Shown: one piece after another, positions 30,955-38,198 of the stretch
Layout: every line of letters starts with the position of its first letter
Numbering within the stretch: the stretch's first letter is position 1
From: AC-43 sp963728855
GTDB lineage: Bacteria; Actinomycetota; Actinomycetes; Mycobacteriales; Micromonosporaceae
Reading direction: 5' to 3'
Assembly: GCA_963728855.1 (NCBI GenBank)
Contig: CAVSLN010000006.1
Coordinates: 1 to 64,000, forward strand
DNA length: 64,000 bases
The notes under the pieces: generated by a model
Told to the model about the DNA's origin: nothing
The model's database searches: none
Seen by the model: the letters and a program-made list of their open reading frames with translations, nothing else
Program-made: the position numbers and the translations under genes

Positions 30955-31139
30955 CACGTTCGCCGTGGGCGGCTGGCGACGAGTTCGGCGGCCTTCTGGG
31001 CCGCGAGCGCGCGTGCCGCGTCGGGGGTGTCGGGCGTCGGCGGTGCCGCGACAGCTGTAGTTGGCGTGACGCCCACGGCCACCATCGCTCCCCCGGTGAG
31101 CGATAAGCCGACCGCAAGAGTACGTCGAGGTAGGTTCAC
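30955..31139 (-). pseudogene. 5' remnant of a secreted M4-type metallopeptidase
   Basis: Starting at GTG 31139 (GGGGAGGAAAG upstream), the product begins with the signal peptide NLPRRTLAVGLSLTGGAMVA and VGVTPTTAVAA. It continues as TPDTPDAARALAAQKAAELV and ASRP, like the propeptide start of secreted actinobacterial M4 (thermolysin-like) peptidases. At about 30955 the sequence changes and the frame runs on into the antisense of the preceding gene. The whole catalytic part (HExxH) is missing. The promoter and ribosome site look intact, so a short secreted peptide might still be made. Confidence 0.55.
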
Positions 31140-31539
31140 TGCTTTCCTCCCCTTTGGCAGAGCAGTGACGGTAGTCACTGATGCGCATATATATATCTAA
31201 CGGAGAGGAGTCTTGTGAACACTCCTTGACCCTTATTGATAGGTGTAGGGGCACGGTCCGGCCGTGATTTCGACAAGCCGGCGTCGGGGCGCACAACAAG
31301 CCGCGCTTGCCGGGCCCGGCCGCCGTTCGTACTTCGCCTGGGAGTGTGACTACGGTCTGCTCGGGCGTCAGCTCCGGGTGGCGGCGAATGGCCGGAACAC
31401 GACGAGGCCGCCGAGCCGAAGCCAGGTGCGGGAGGTACCGATGCTCGACTGCGCGAGGAGATCCTCAAGTCGATGCGGGCGCTCGACGCGCGGGCGCTGA
31501 CCCGACTGAGGGTCAGCGCACCCGCGCTCCTCGCCCGAG
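31140..31539. other. Intergenic region
   Basis: On the minus strand an AT-rich stretch (TATATATATA around 31190) precedes the peptidase remnant and could be its -10 region. On the plus strand a short frame from ATG 31440 with GGGAGGTACCG before it has no recognisable product. No other gene is seen. Confidence 0.4.
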
Positions 31540-33585
31540 TCAGGACCTGTCGAGGTCTGCGCGCCGACGCCCGAACGCGTCGGTGCGGCCCCACCGCCCG
31601 GGAATGTCCAGCAGCTCGATCCGGCCGAGTCCCGCTGGCAGCGCCGGGTCGACCACCAGATGGTCGCCCAGCGGTTCGAGACCCAGCACGGTCCGGAGCA
31701 ACAACAGGGGAGTACCCGTCGACCAGGCCTGCGGGCTGCACGCGGTCGGGTACTCGACCGGGTACTCGGTCAGCGCGCGGTCATAACCGGCGAACGCCTC
31801 CGGCAGGCGGCCCCGGAAACAGGAGGCCGCCTCGATCATCGCGTCGGCGATCCGGCCCGCCTCCTCTCTCATCCGGTAGCGCGAGAGTCCCCAGGCGATG
31901 ATCGAGTTGTCGAAGGGCCAGACCGTCCCGACGTGGTACCCGATCGGGTTGTACCGCCCCTCGCCTTCGGCCAGTGTCCGTACGCCCCAGCCGGAGAACA
32001 GCCGTGGCCCGAGCAGATGCTCGGCGACCTTGGCGGCGCGGGGCTGGTCCAGGATGCCGCTCCAGAGCAGGTGGCCCATGTTGGAGGTCAGCGAGTCCAG
32101 CTGCCTGCCGTCGCGGTCCAGGCCGAGCGCGTAGTACTCCCCGTCCTCGACCCAGAAGTCGCGGTTGAACCGGCGTTTGAGGTCCTCCGCCTCGGTCTCG
32201 AGCCGGTCGGCGTACGCCGGGTCGTTCCAGAACAGGCGAGCCAGCCGGGCGCCACGCCGCTTCGCGTCGTAGGCGTAGCCCTGCAGCTCGCAGGTCGCCC
32301 GGGGCCCTTCCGGGATCGTGCCGTCGCGGTAGGAGATCGAGTCCCAGGAGTCCTTCCAGCACTGGTTCTCCAGGCCGGTCTCCTTGTTGCGGCAGTGGTA
32401 CCAGACGTACCCGTCGCCCATCAGGTCCCCGTACTCGTTGATCCAGGCCAGGGCCGACCGGGTCTGGTGTTCGAGCCGGCGGACGAGATCGCTGTCTCCG
32501 GTCCAGCGCTCGTACTCGTCCAGGAGGACCACGAACAGTGTGGTGGAGTCGGCGGCGCCGTAGTAGGGCGTGTGCGGCTGCTCCCCGAACGCGGCCGTCT
32601 CGCCGTAGCGGATCTCGTGGAGGACCTTGCCGGGCTCTTCCTCGCGGAAGTCGTCCAGGAAGACGCCCTGGGAGGTGGTCAGGAGGTTCAGCGTCGTACG
32701 GGCGAGCTCCGGCTTGAACGGAAGCGCCTGGAAGCTGGTGATGATGCTGTCCCGGCCGAACAGGCTCATGAACCAGGGCAGGCCGGCGGCCGGCATGCTG
32801 CGCCCGCCGCCGGTCAGCGGCTGGTACCGCAGCGCTGCGAGGTCGACCAGACTGCGCCGGTACGTCGAGGTCAGCGACTCGTTGTCGCACGTCAACCTCG
32901 GTGAGCTTTCCAGCCACTCGCTCTGCTCCTGAAGCATCTGGTCCATCCCGCGGGACCGCCGGCCCTGCAGGACCAGCCGGATGTCCTTCCCCTCCGCTCC
33001 CAGCGTCTCGATGTGCAGGTCGGTGACCCATTGCCCGTGCGGTTCGATGTGTACCGAGTAGGTGAAGCCCTGCTCGTCAACCTTGGCCTCGCCCGTCGTG
33101 GAGATGAGCGTCGCGCGGTGGAACGTGGCGCGGTTGTAGGTGAGTCGCAGCCCTCCCTCCTCGACGTGGATGGCGTAGTCGCCCTTCTTCCTCTCGACGT
33201 TCTTGATCTCGAACAGGTCGGCGAAGTCGGAGCCCGCGTCCACCCGGACGGTGAGGCTGACCGGCTTGACGTCGTGGTTGAGTACGGTGAGCCGCTCGCG
33301 CATGCTCTGCACGACCGAGCGTTCCCGGATGACCGACACCTTGGCGTCGACGTACTGCGTGGGGGCTCCCGGGACGAGGAAGAAGCGCGTCTGGAAGTAC
33401 TGCGTCTCGTCAACCGACAGGGCGTGCAGCCGCTGCCCGTCGACGCTCAGGTGCCACAAGGAAAGGAAGCGGGTGTCCAGCGAGAAGAGCCCGGTCGGCG
33501 AGGTGGGCGAGGGATCGATGTCGCCGCGCCCGTCGCAGACCATGAATGTGTTGCCGTCCAGGATCCGGAACGTGTCCTCGGGCAC
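31540..33585 (-). CDS. Amylo-alpha-1,6-glucosidase/glycogen-debranching-type protein
   Basis: This 681-residue cytoplasmic protein starts at GTG 33585 (GGGGGTG upstream). The N-terminal GDE_N-like domain has GNTFMVCDGRGDIDPSPTSP and GLFSLDTRFLSLWHLSVDGQ. The C-terminal (alpha/alpha)6 barrel has AAGLPWFMSLFGRDSIITSF, YYGAADSTTLFVVLLDEY, CELQGYAYDAKRRGARLARL and the late motif YNPIGYHVGTVWPFDNSIIA. These are typical of the MGH1-like/GDE_C family that hydrolyses alpha-glucosidic linkages in trehalose- or glycogen-related sugars. Its start overlaps the stop region of the SCP2 gene closely (4 nt gap), so both are one operon. The exact substrate is open. Confidence 0.9.
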   Translation of the reverse strand: MPEDTFRILDGNTFMVCDGRGDIDPSPTSPTGLFSLDTRFLSLWHLSVDGQRLHALSVDETQYFQTRFFLVPGAPTQYVDAKVSVIRERSVVQSMRERLTVLNHDVKPVSLTVRVDAGSDFADLFEIKNVERKKGDYAIHVEEGGLRLTYNRATFHRATLISTTGEAKVDEQGFTYSVHIEPHGQWVTDLHIETLGAEGKDIRLVLQGRRSRGMDQMLQEQSEWLESSPRLTCDNESLTSTYRRSLVDLAALRYQPLTGGGRSMPAAGLPWFMSLFGRDSIITSFQALPFKPELARTTLNLLTTSQGVFLDDFREEEPGKVLHEIRYGETAAFGEQPHTPYYGAADSTTLFVVLLDEYERWTGDSDLVRRLEHQTRSALAWINEYGDLMGDGYVWYHCRNKETGLENQCWKDSWDSISYRDGTIPEGPRATCELQGYAYDAKRRGARLARLFWNDPAYADRLETEAEDLKRRFNRDFWVEDGEYYALGLDRDGRQLDSLTSNMGHLLWSGILDQPRAAKVAEHLLGPRLFSGWGVRTLAEGEGRYNPIGYHVGTVWPFDNSIIAWGLSRYRMREEAGRIADAMIEAASCFRGRLPEAFAGYDRALTEYPVEYPTACSPQAWSTGTPLLLLRTVLGLEPLGDHLVVDPALPAGLGRIELLDIPGRWGRTDAFGRRRADLDRS

Positions 33586-33589
33586 GGTG

Positions 33590-33970
33590 TCACCCCCGCG
33601 CTTCGACCAGCGACCGCGGGTGGTGCCCACCTGGGGGGCCCGGAACGATCGGCGGGAAGCGCCAGAAGGCGTAGAACAGCATCGGGTTGCCGCCCTCGAT
33701 CCTGAGCTCGTCACGCAGCCATGCCGCGTACACATTCTCGGTTCCAGCAATCATGCGTTCGAACACTGGCCGGGTGGCGCTGACCACCACGCTCGCCGGC
33801 TGGTTCTCCCGGGACACCCGGAAGATGCCGCGCTTGATGGTGACCAGCCAGTGTTCGGTCTGCTGGCCGCCGCGCACGTCGAAACGGATGTTGCCGTCGG
33901 CCCAGGCGAGCTTTGGTTCGTAGTCGTGGTTGCCCACCCGCTCGAAGAACTCCGTTACCGGATCCGGCAT
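33590..33970 (-). CDS. SCP2 sterol-binding-domain-like protein
   Basis: This 126-residue protein matches the SCP2-like fold of small actinobacterial proteins: GNIRFDVRGGQQTEHWLVTI, KRGIFRVSRENQPASVVVSA and TRPVFERMIAGTENVYAAWL with LRDELRIEGGNPMLFYAF. SCP2 domains bind lipids or hydrophobic ligands. Located directly upstream of the debranching-type glycosidase, a pairing I have seen in actinobacteria but whose logic is unknown. Confidence 0.8.
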   Translation of the reverse strand: MPDPVTEFFERVGNHDYEPKLAWADGNIRFDVRGGQQTEHWLVTIKRGIFRVSRENQPASVVVSATRPVFERMIAGTENVYAAWLRDELRIEGGNPMLFYAFWRFPPIVPGPPGGHHPRSLVEARG

Positions 33971-34162
33971 CGGTACCCCTTCCGTCGCACGTTCGCGACG
34001 GTGGCGTACCCATCCGGACCGCAGTCATTCCGGAGAAACCGGAGCAATCATCGCGCCGGGCGTCCGCGTTGATCTCGTCTGTCCGACCTGCCCTCGCCCA
34101 CGTGGCGATCGGCCGCCGCACCGCTGGCGCGGTCGCGTCGGGACATCCGACGGTTGCGCCCG
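33971..34162. other. Upstream region of the SCP2 operon
   Basis: No gene seen. It should contain the promoter of the SCP2/debranching operon, but no clear -35/-10 stands out. Confidence 0.35.
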
Positions 34163-34194
34163 GCCCGCGCACTCAGTATTCTAAGTGCGCGGGC
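34163..34194. terminator. Hairpin, probable terminator
   Basis: GCCCGCGCACT (34163-34173) and AGTGCGCGGGC (34184-34194) pair perfectly over 11 bp with a 10-nt loop, followed by TTTGG on the plus strand. It lies between two minus-strand genes and could stop transcription from the small gene at 34340. Confidence 0.6.
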
Positions 34195-34339
34195 TTTGGA
34201 GGGCGGAGGCGGCTCTTGTCGACGAACGTCACGACAGGCGCGTTGGTATCGACAACGTCGACCCTGGTACACACGGAGGCCACCAGCACCATGGATCGAG
34301 TCGCTTCCACAATGCCGGGATCTGCGGTTGACCTCCTGA

Positions 34340-34534
34340 CTATCGCTTGAGCGACTCGGGCCACTGCTCGTGCAAGCTTATGCAGATGGTGTCGGGAGAG
34401 CGGCCAGCGTCTTGCACCTGCCGAACGGACTGAGTAGCGTCGGCAAGGCCTAAGCCGGATGCTAGCGCGATGGCGACGCAGGGTGCGGCGACGAGGCCGA
34501 TTGCGATTCGGCGACCTGTATACTTGCTGACCAA
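34340..34534 (-). CDS. Small exported or membrane peptide
   Basis: A 64-residue product begins at TTG 34534, with GAAGGAAGGA 6 nt upstream. The N-terminus is signal-like: KYTGRR followed by the hydrophobic run IAIGLVAAPCVAIALASGLG with an AxA-like exit (GLADA). The C-terminal tail QSVRQVQDAGRSPDTICISL is polar with one cysteine. I know no family. It is minus-strand, downstream of the SARP regulator gene with a 350-bp gap. Confidence 0.5.
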   Translation of the reverse strand: MVSKYTGRRIAIGLVAAPCVAIALASGLGLADATQSVRQVQDAGRSPDTICISLHEQWPESLKR

Positions 34535-34884
34535 CTGCGAGTCCTTCCTTCGAGGAGGGGCGGCATGCTTCCGTCCGTCTGGCGTCATTCGGTATGTCAG
34601 CGGCGGGCGCGCTACCGCAGTGAGGATGATGATCTAATCCGACCGGGTCCGCAAGACGATGAAAGCGCTGACTCGGCTACGGGGGGTGACGGCGGGAGCG
34701 CGGCGAATCCGGTAAACCTAACTAATATTTGGGCTGACTGCTCCGAATGGCGGCCCACCAGTAACTACCGAGAGTGGTCGGCAAGACGTTTGCTGATCTG
34801 CGGCTCCGCAAGCTCAGGGATCGCGGCTTGTATCGCGACAAGCGTTACCACATCGCAATTGGTTTGCGCCTGCCGGCGCCCCCC
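34535..34884. other. Intergenic region
   Basis: 350 bp without a supported gene. Local GC is lower than average around 34600-34740 (AACCTAACTAATATTTGGGC), which suggests transferred DNA or the promoter of the small peptide gene. Confidence 0.4.
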
Positions 34885-35808
34885 CTATCGGGCGGCGTCA
34901 ACTATGTACTGATTTTCGGCCGACTGGTACACATGTCCATTGTGGTGGGCGGTCATCGTGACAGTCGGCGCTTGGTCTGAACCCTTCGGGTCCAGATCGT
35001 CAGCAGGGAAGGCGGGCCCGGTCGACCGTTCAGAATTGACCGGGCGCGGTAGGCCGAGTTGGGCCTCGGGTCGGGCAACCAAGTCTCTCGCGATGGCGAC
35101 GGCTTCGGCACTCGGACTTACTTCCGCCGTCTCCCACATCCGTCGGGCGGCGTAGTCGAGGAAGTCGGGGATGGCGGCGTGCTGACCGGAACCAGCGAGC
35201 CCGTAGGCGGCCAGGACGATCATGCGGTCGGTCGGGGTGAGCTCGGCGACCAGGCGGGTGGCACTGGTGGCGACGGCGGCGAACTGGCCGATGGCGATCT
35301 GCTGCTCGAAGAGTTCGTAGACAGCAGCAAGATATTCCTGGTCGATGGTGTAGCGGCGGTCCTGCGCCCAGGTGGTGGAGACGTTGGCCAGGGGTTCGCC
35401 GCGGCGTAACTGGACGGCGTGTTGGTAGGCGAGCACAGCATCACCCGGATTGCCCGTACGTTGCTCACGACGGGCCCGCGCCAGCAGGGCCGTAAACCGA
35501 TGGTAGTCAATGAGATCCGGGGCGACGTCCAGTTGGTACGCACCAGGACGGTGACTCGTCAGCCACTCCCGCTGACCACCACCCTGGGCGATCGTTCGGC
35601 GCACTGCCCGGGTGTAGCTCGCTACGGTGTACTCCGCATTGGCCGGTGGTTCGCCACCCCAGATGCGCTCGATCAAGGTGCCAACCTGAATCCGGTGCCC
35701 GGGGTTGAGCGCCAGGCTGGCCAGGACACAACGCTCCCCGGTCCGACGCAGCGCGATGGCCGCCGTACCATCGTGGATCTCCACGTTTCCCATGATGCGC
35801 AGATCCAT
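34885..35808 (-). CDS. SARP/BTAD-type regulator with C-terminal VYQSAENQYI motif
   Basis: The protein has 307 residues. Residues 1-95 form an OmpR-like winged-helix DNA-binding domain (MDLRIMGNVEIHDGTAAIAL, GTLIERIWGGEPPANAEYTV, SYTRAVRRTI), as in SARP activators. Residues about 96-250 are the bacterial transcriptional activator (BTAD, TPR-like) domain, with YHRFTALLARARREQRTG and FEQQIAIGQFAAVATSATRL. A flexible linker leads to the very C-terminus, where residues 293-302 read VYQSAENQYI. The same motif (VYQSAGDQYI) lies near the N-terminus of the NB-ARC protein at 41.3 kb. I infer a short homotypic interaction motif linking the two. An unusually good TATAAT lies 60 nt upstream. It is divergent from the glycosyltransferase-like gene. 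Confidence 0.85.
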   Translation of the reverse strand: MDLRIMGNVEIHDGTAAIALRRTGERCVLASLALNPGHRIQVGTLIERIWGGEPPANAEYTVASYTRAVRRTIAQGGGQREWLTSHRPGAYQLDVAPDLIDYHRFTALLARARREQRTGNPGDAVLAYQHAVQLRRGEPLANVSTTWAQDRRYTIDQEYLAAVYELFEQQIAIGQFAAVATSATRLVAELTPTDRMIVLAAYGLAGSGQHAAIPDFLDYAARRMWETAEVSPSAEAVAIARDLVARPEAQLGLPRPVNSERSTGPAFPADDLDPKGSDQAPTVTMTAHHNGHVYQSAENQYIVDAAR

Positions 35809-35867
35809 GGCTCTCCGCCTGTCGACCCGACCCTGTCCGCGGAACTGGCTGGCAGGGAATGGCTTCT

Positions 35868-35873
35868 ATTATA
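35868..35873 (-). promoter_or_regulatory. Candidate -10 of the SARP regulator gene
   Basis: A perfect TATAAT on the minus strand about 60 nt upstream of the ATG, rare in this GC-rich DNA. No good -35 is visible, as expected for an activator-dependent or extended -10 promoter. Confidence 0.45.
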
Positions 35874-36036
35874 TTGAGAGTTTTCTTCTCCCAGCTCCAC
35901 CTGCGATGTCCGGGTTCTTGTGCGGACCGGTGTTCGCTTTCGTGTCCGGTCTGGGGTACGCCTCGGGAGTCAGGCTCTCCTCGTCGTGATCCAGTGATCC
36001 GTCGAGGAGGCGGTTGCTTATGGCCGGGAACCCGCG

Positions 36037-37245
36037 ATGGTAGGCGAGGAGTGGCTGGACGTCCCGATCGGCCGGAACGCCTCCGCTTGGGTAACCGTTC
36101 AGGCGCAGCGAACCGTCGTCGTCGTGGTCCACACACTTGCCGGCGTCAGCCATCTGATTGACGCCATCGGCTTGCTCGAATGTGATCCGCGCATTCAGGT
36201 CGTGTATACGCAGGCACCGGACGTGCTCGGCAACGGCGTGGCCGAATTCTTACGCGGTCTCGGCGGGATCGTGGTGCCGTGGCACCAGGCGATCCAGTGC
36301 GAGTTCGATCTGGCGCTCGCCGCGGACTGCGCCGGCATACATCGACTCAACGCGCCGGTGCTGCTGCTGGCGCACGGCGTCATGAACAACAAGCTCACGC
36401 CGCAGGCGCTGGGCGGACCGGCAAGCGGACTCGTGGTCGGACTCAGTGCTCCCTGGCTGACCTGGTACGGCCGCCTCGTACCCGCAGTGGTCGCGCTTTC
36501 CCACGCCGACCTGCGTGCGGTGGTCGAGGAGCAGTGTCCGCAGGCGCTTCCGGTCGCGAAGGTAACGGGTGACCTGTGCCTGGACCGGCTGGTCGCCAGC
36601 CGCGCGCAGCGGAACGGATACCGGGAGGCTCTGGCGATCGGTTGTACCAGGAAGCTCGTGGCGGTGTCCTCGACGTGGGGCCCGCACTCGATCTTCGCCA
36701 CCTCCCAGGCCCTGCTGAACAAACTGGTGTCCGAACTTCCCCCGCAGGAGTACGCCGTCGTGGCCGGACTTCATCCGGCCGTGTGGTTCGGGCATGGCCC
36801 GCGTCAGGTGCTCGCGTGGCTACGCGAACAGCGTCGAAGGGGTCTTCGGTTGGTCGATCCCCTGAGCTGGCGGGGCCTTGTCGCCGCAGCCGACCTGGTG
36901 GTCGGTGATCACGGTTCCGCCACCGTGTACGCGGCAGCCGTGGGAGTTCCCGTCCTGCGTGCGCCCGCTGTTGCCGCTTCGGTGCCAAGGCGTTCCGCGG
37001 TTGGGCAACTCGCTTCGGTCGCGCCGGCGCTGGCCCTCGACCGGCCGCTGCGCCACCAACTCGACAAGGCCATGACGGCGTCCCAGGCCGAGGCGTGCTC
37101 GGCGGTTGCCGCGCGGGTCACGTCCGAAGCCGGACGAGCGGCCTTGCTCCTGCGCACAGCCATGTACCGCCTGTTGCGACTAACGGAGCCGTCGACGCCA
37201 CCCGAAACCACGCCTGTCCAGCCCGCACGACTGATCACCGACTAG
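36037..37245 (+). CDS. Glycosyltransferase-like (CDP-glycerol glycerophosphotransferase-like) protein
   Basis: This 402-residue cytoplasmic protein has a GT-B-like layout. The first half shows VVVVVHTLAGVSHLIDAIGL, DLALAADCAGIHRLNAPVLL and LAHGVMNNKL. The second half shows RKLVAVSSTWGPHSIFATSQ, VVAGLHPAVWFGHGPRQVLA and ADLVVGDHGSATVYAAAVGV, the GDHGS nucleotide-sugar-type loop recalling CDP-glycerol glycerophosphotransferases. Homologues in Streptomyces are often mislabelled translation initiation factor 2 and sit beside a PfkB gene, as here (14-nt gap). A short upstream frame (ATG 36020, seven codons) overlaps the start and may modulate translation. Product and substrate are unknown. Confidence 0.75.
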   Translation: MVGEEWLDVPIGRNASAWVTVQAQRTVVVVVHTLAGVSHLIDAIGLLECDPRIQVVYTQAPDVLGNGVAEFLRGLGGIVVPWHQAIQCEFDLALAADCAGIHRLNAPVLLLAHGVMNNKLTPQALGGPASGLVVGLSAPWLTWYGRLVPAVVALSHADLRAVVEEQCPQALPVAKVTGDLCLDRLVASRAQRNGYREALAIGCTRKLVAVSSTWGPHSIFATSQALLNKLVSELPPQEYAVVAGLHPAVWFGHGPRQVLAWLREQRRRGLRLVDPLSWRGLVAAADLVVGDHGSATVYAAAVGVPVLRAPAVAASVPRRSAVGQLASVAPALALDRPLRHQLDKAMTASQAEACSAVAARVTSEAGRAALLLRTAMYRLLRLTEPSTPPETTPVQPARLITD

Positions 37246-37259
37246 CGAGGGACGTAAGC

Positions 37260-38198
37260 ATGGGCAGCAAAGTTGTTGTCGCTGGTGTAGCCAGCTTGGC
37301 GGTACATCTGGCTGTCGAGGAGTTTCCGGTCGAGTACGCGCCGGTCTCCCAGCCATTGTGGGTGGCCAGCGGCACCGGCGGTACCGGCGCCCAGGTAGGC
37401 GCGATCCTGCGCGCCCTCGGTGACGAGGTGACCTTGTGCACGGTAGTGGGCCGCGACGCTGCCGGTGCGCTGGTACGCGCGCAGCTGCGGGAGTACGGTC
37501 TCGACGGGCCAGGGGTGATCGAGGGTCCCACGTCGTCGCAGTCGGTGGTGTTGGTGGCCGGGGACGGGCGCCGGATCGTATACCCCCACCTGATGGCGAT
37601 CAATGCGATCGAGTACCCGCGGGCGACGTTCGCCGATGCGGTACGGGGTGCCGATCTCGCCGTGCTGACCAATACGGACTTCGTGCGCGAGCTGCTGCCG
37701 AACGCTGTGCTGCAGGGGGTACCGATTGCGGTCGACGTCAATGTGATCGCCGACATCGACGAGCGGTACTATCAGCCGTGGCTTGAGGTCGCCGACATCA
37801 TCTTCTGTAGCCACGAGCGGCTGCCCTGCGTCGCCCCGCAGTGGATCGGCAGGATCATGCGGAAGTACCCGGGCGCCGCCATCGCAGCGGTCGGCTGTGG
37901 CGGCGACGGTAGCGTGCTCGGCCTTCGTGACGGACGGCTGGTATCGGCGAACGCGGTCGCGCCGTTGGGCGTGTCCAACACGTCCAGCGCTGGCGACTCA
38001 CTCTTCGGCGCGTTCCTACACGGCTGGCTGGCCACCGGCAACCCGGTCGAGGCGCTGAGTGATGCCGTGGTGTTCGCCGGCTGGCGGATCGGGCACCGAG
38101 ATCCGACCGGGGTCCTACTGACCGAACGGGAACTGATCGGGCTACGGCTGCGGTACCCCGTCCGGGTCAACGTGGGACGGTGGGACCAGCCTGAGTAG
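37260..38198 (+). CDS. PfkB-family carbohydrate kinase
   Basis: This 312-residue protein starts at ATG 37260 (GAGGGACG upstream), 14 nt after the glycosyltransferase-like gene. PfkB marks: the N-terminal GTGGTGAQVGAILRALGDEV (substrate-site glycine pair) and the C-terminal LGVSNTSSAGDSLFGAFLHG with the anion-hole/catalytic motif SSAGDSLFG (normally TxGAGDxF). The catalytic Asp is present. It phosphorylates a sugar or nucleoside; which is unknown. Its last 57 bp overlap the end of the convergent NLR gene. Confidence 0.85.
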   Translation: MGSKVVVAGVASLAVHLAVEEFPVEYAPVSQPLWVASGTGGTGAQVGAILRALGDEVTLCTVVGRDAAGALVRAQLREYGLDGPGVIEGPTSSQSVVLVAGDGRRIVYPHLMAINAIEYPRATFADAVRGADLAVLTNTDFVRELLPNAVLQGVPIAVDVNVIADIDERYYQPWLEVADIIFCSHERLPCVAPQWIGRIMRKYPGAAIAAVGCGGDGSVLGLRDGRLVSANAVAPLGVSNTSSAGDSLFGAFLHGWLATGNPVEALSDAVVFAGWRIGHRDPTGVLLTERELIGLRLRYPVRVNVGRWDQPE

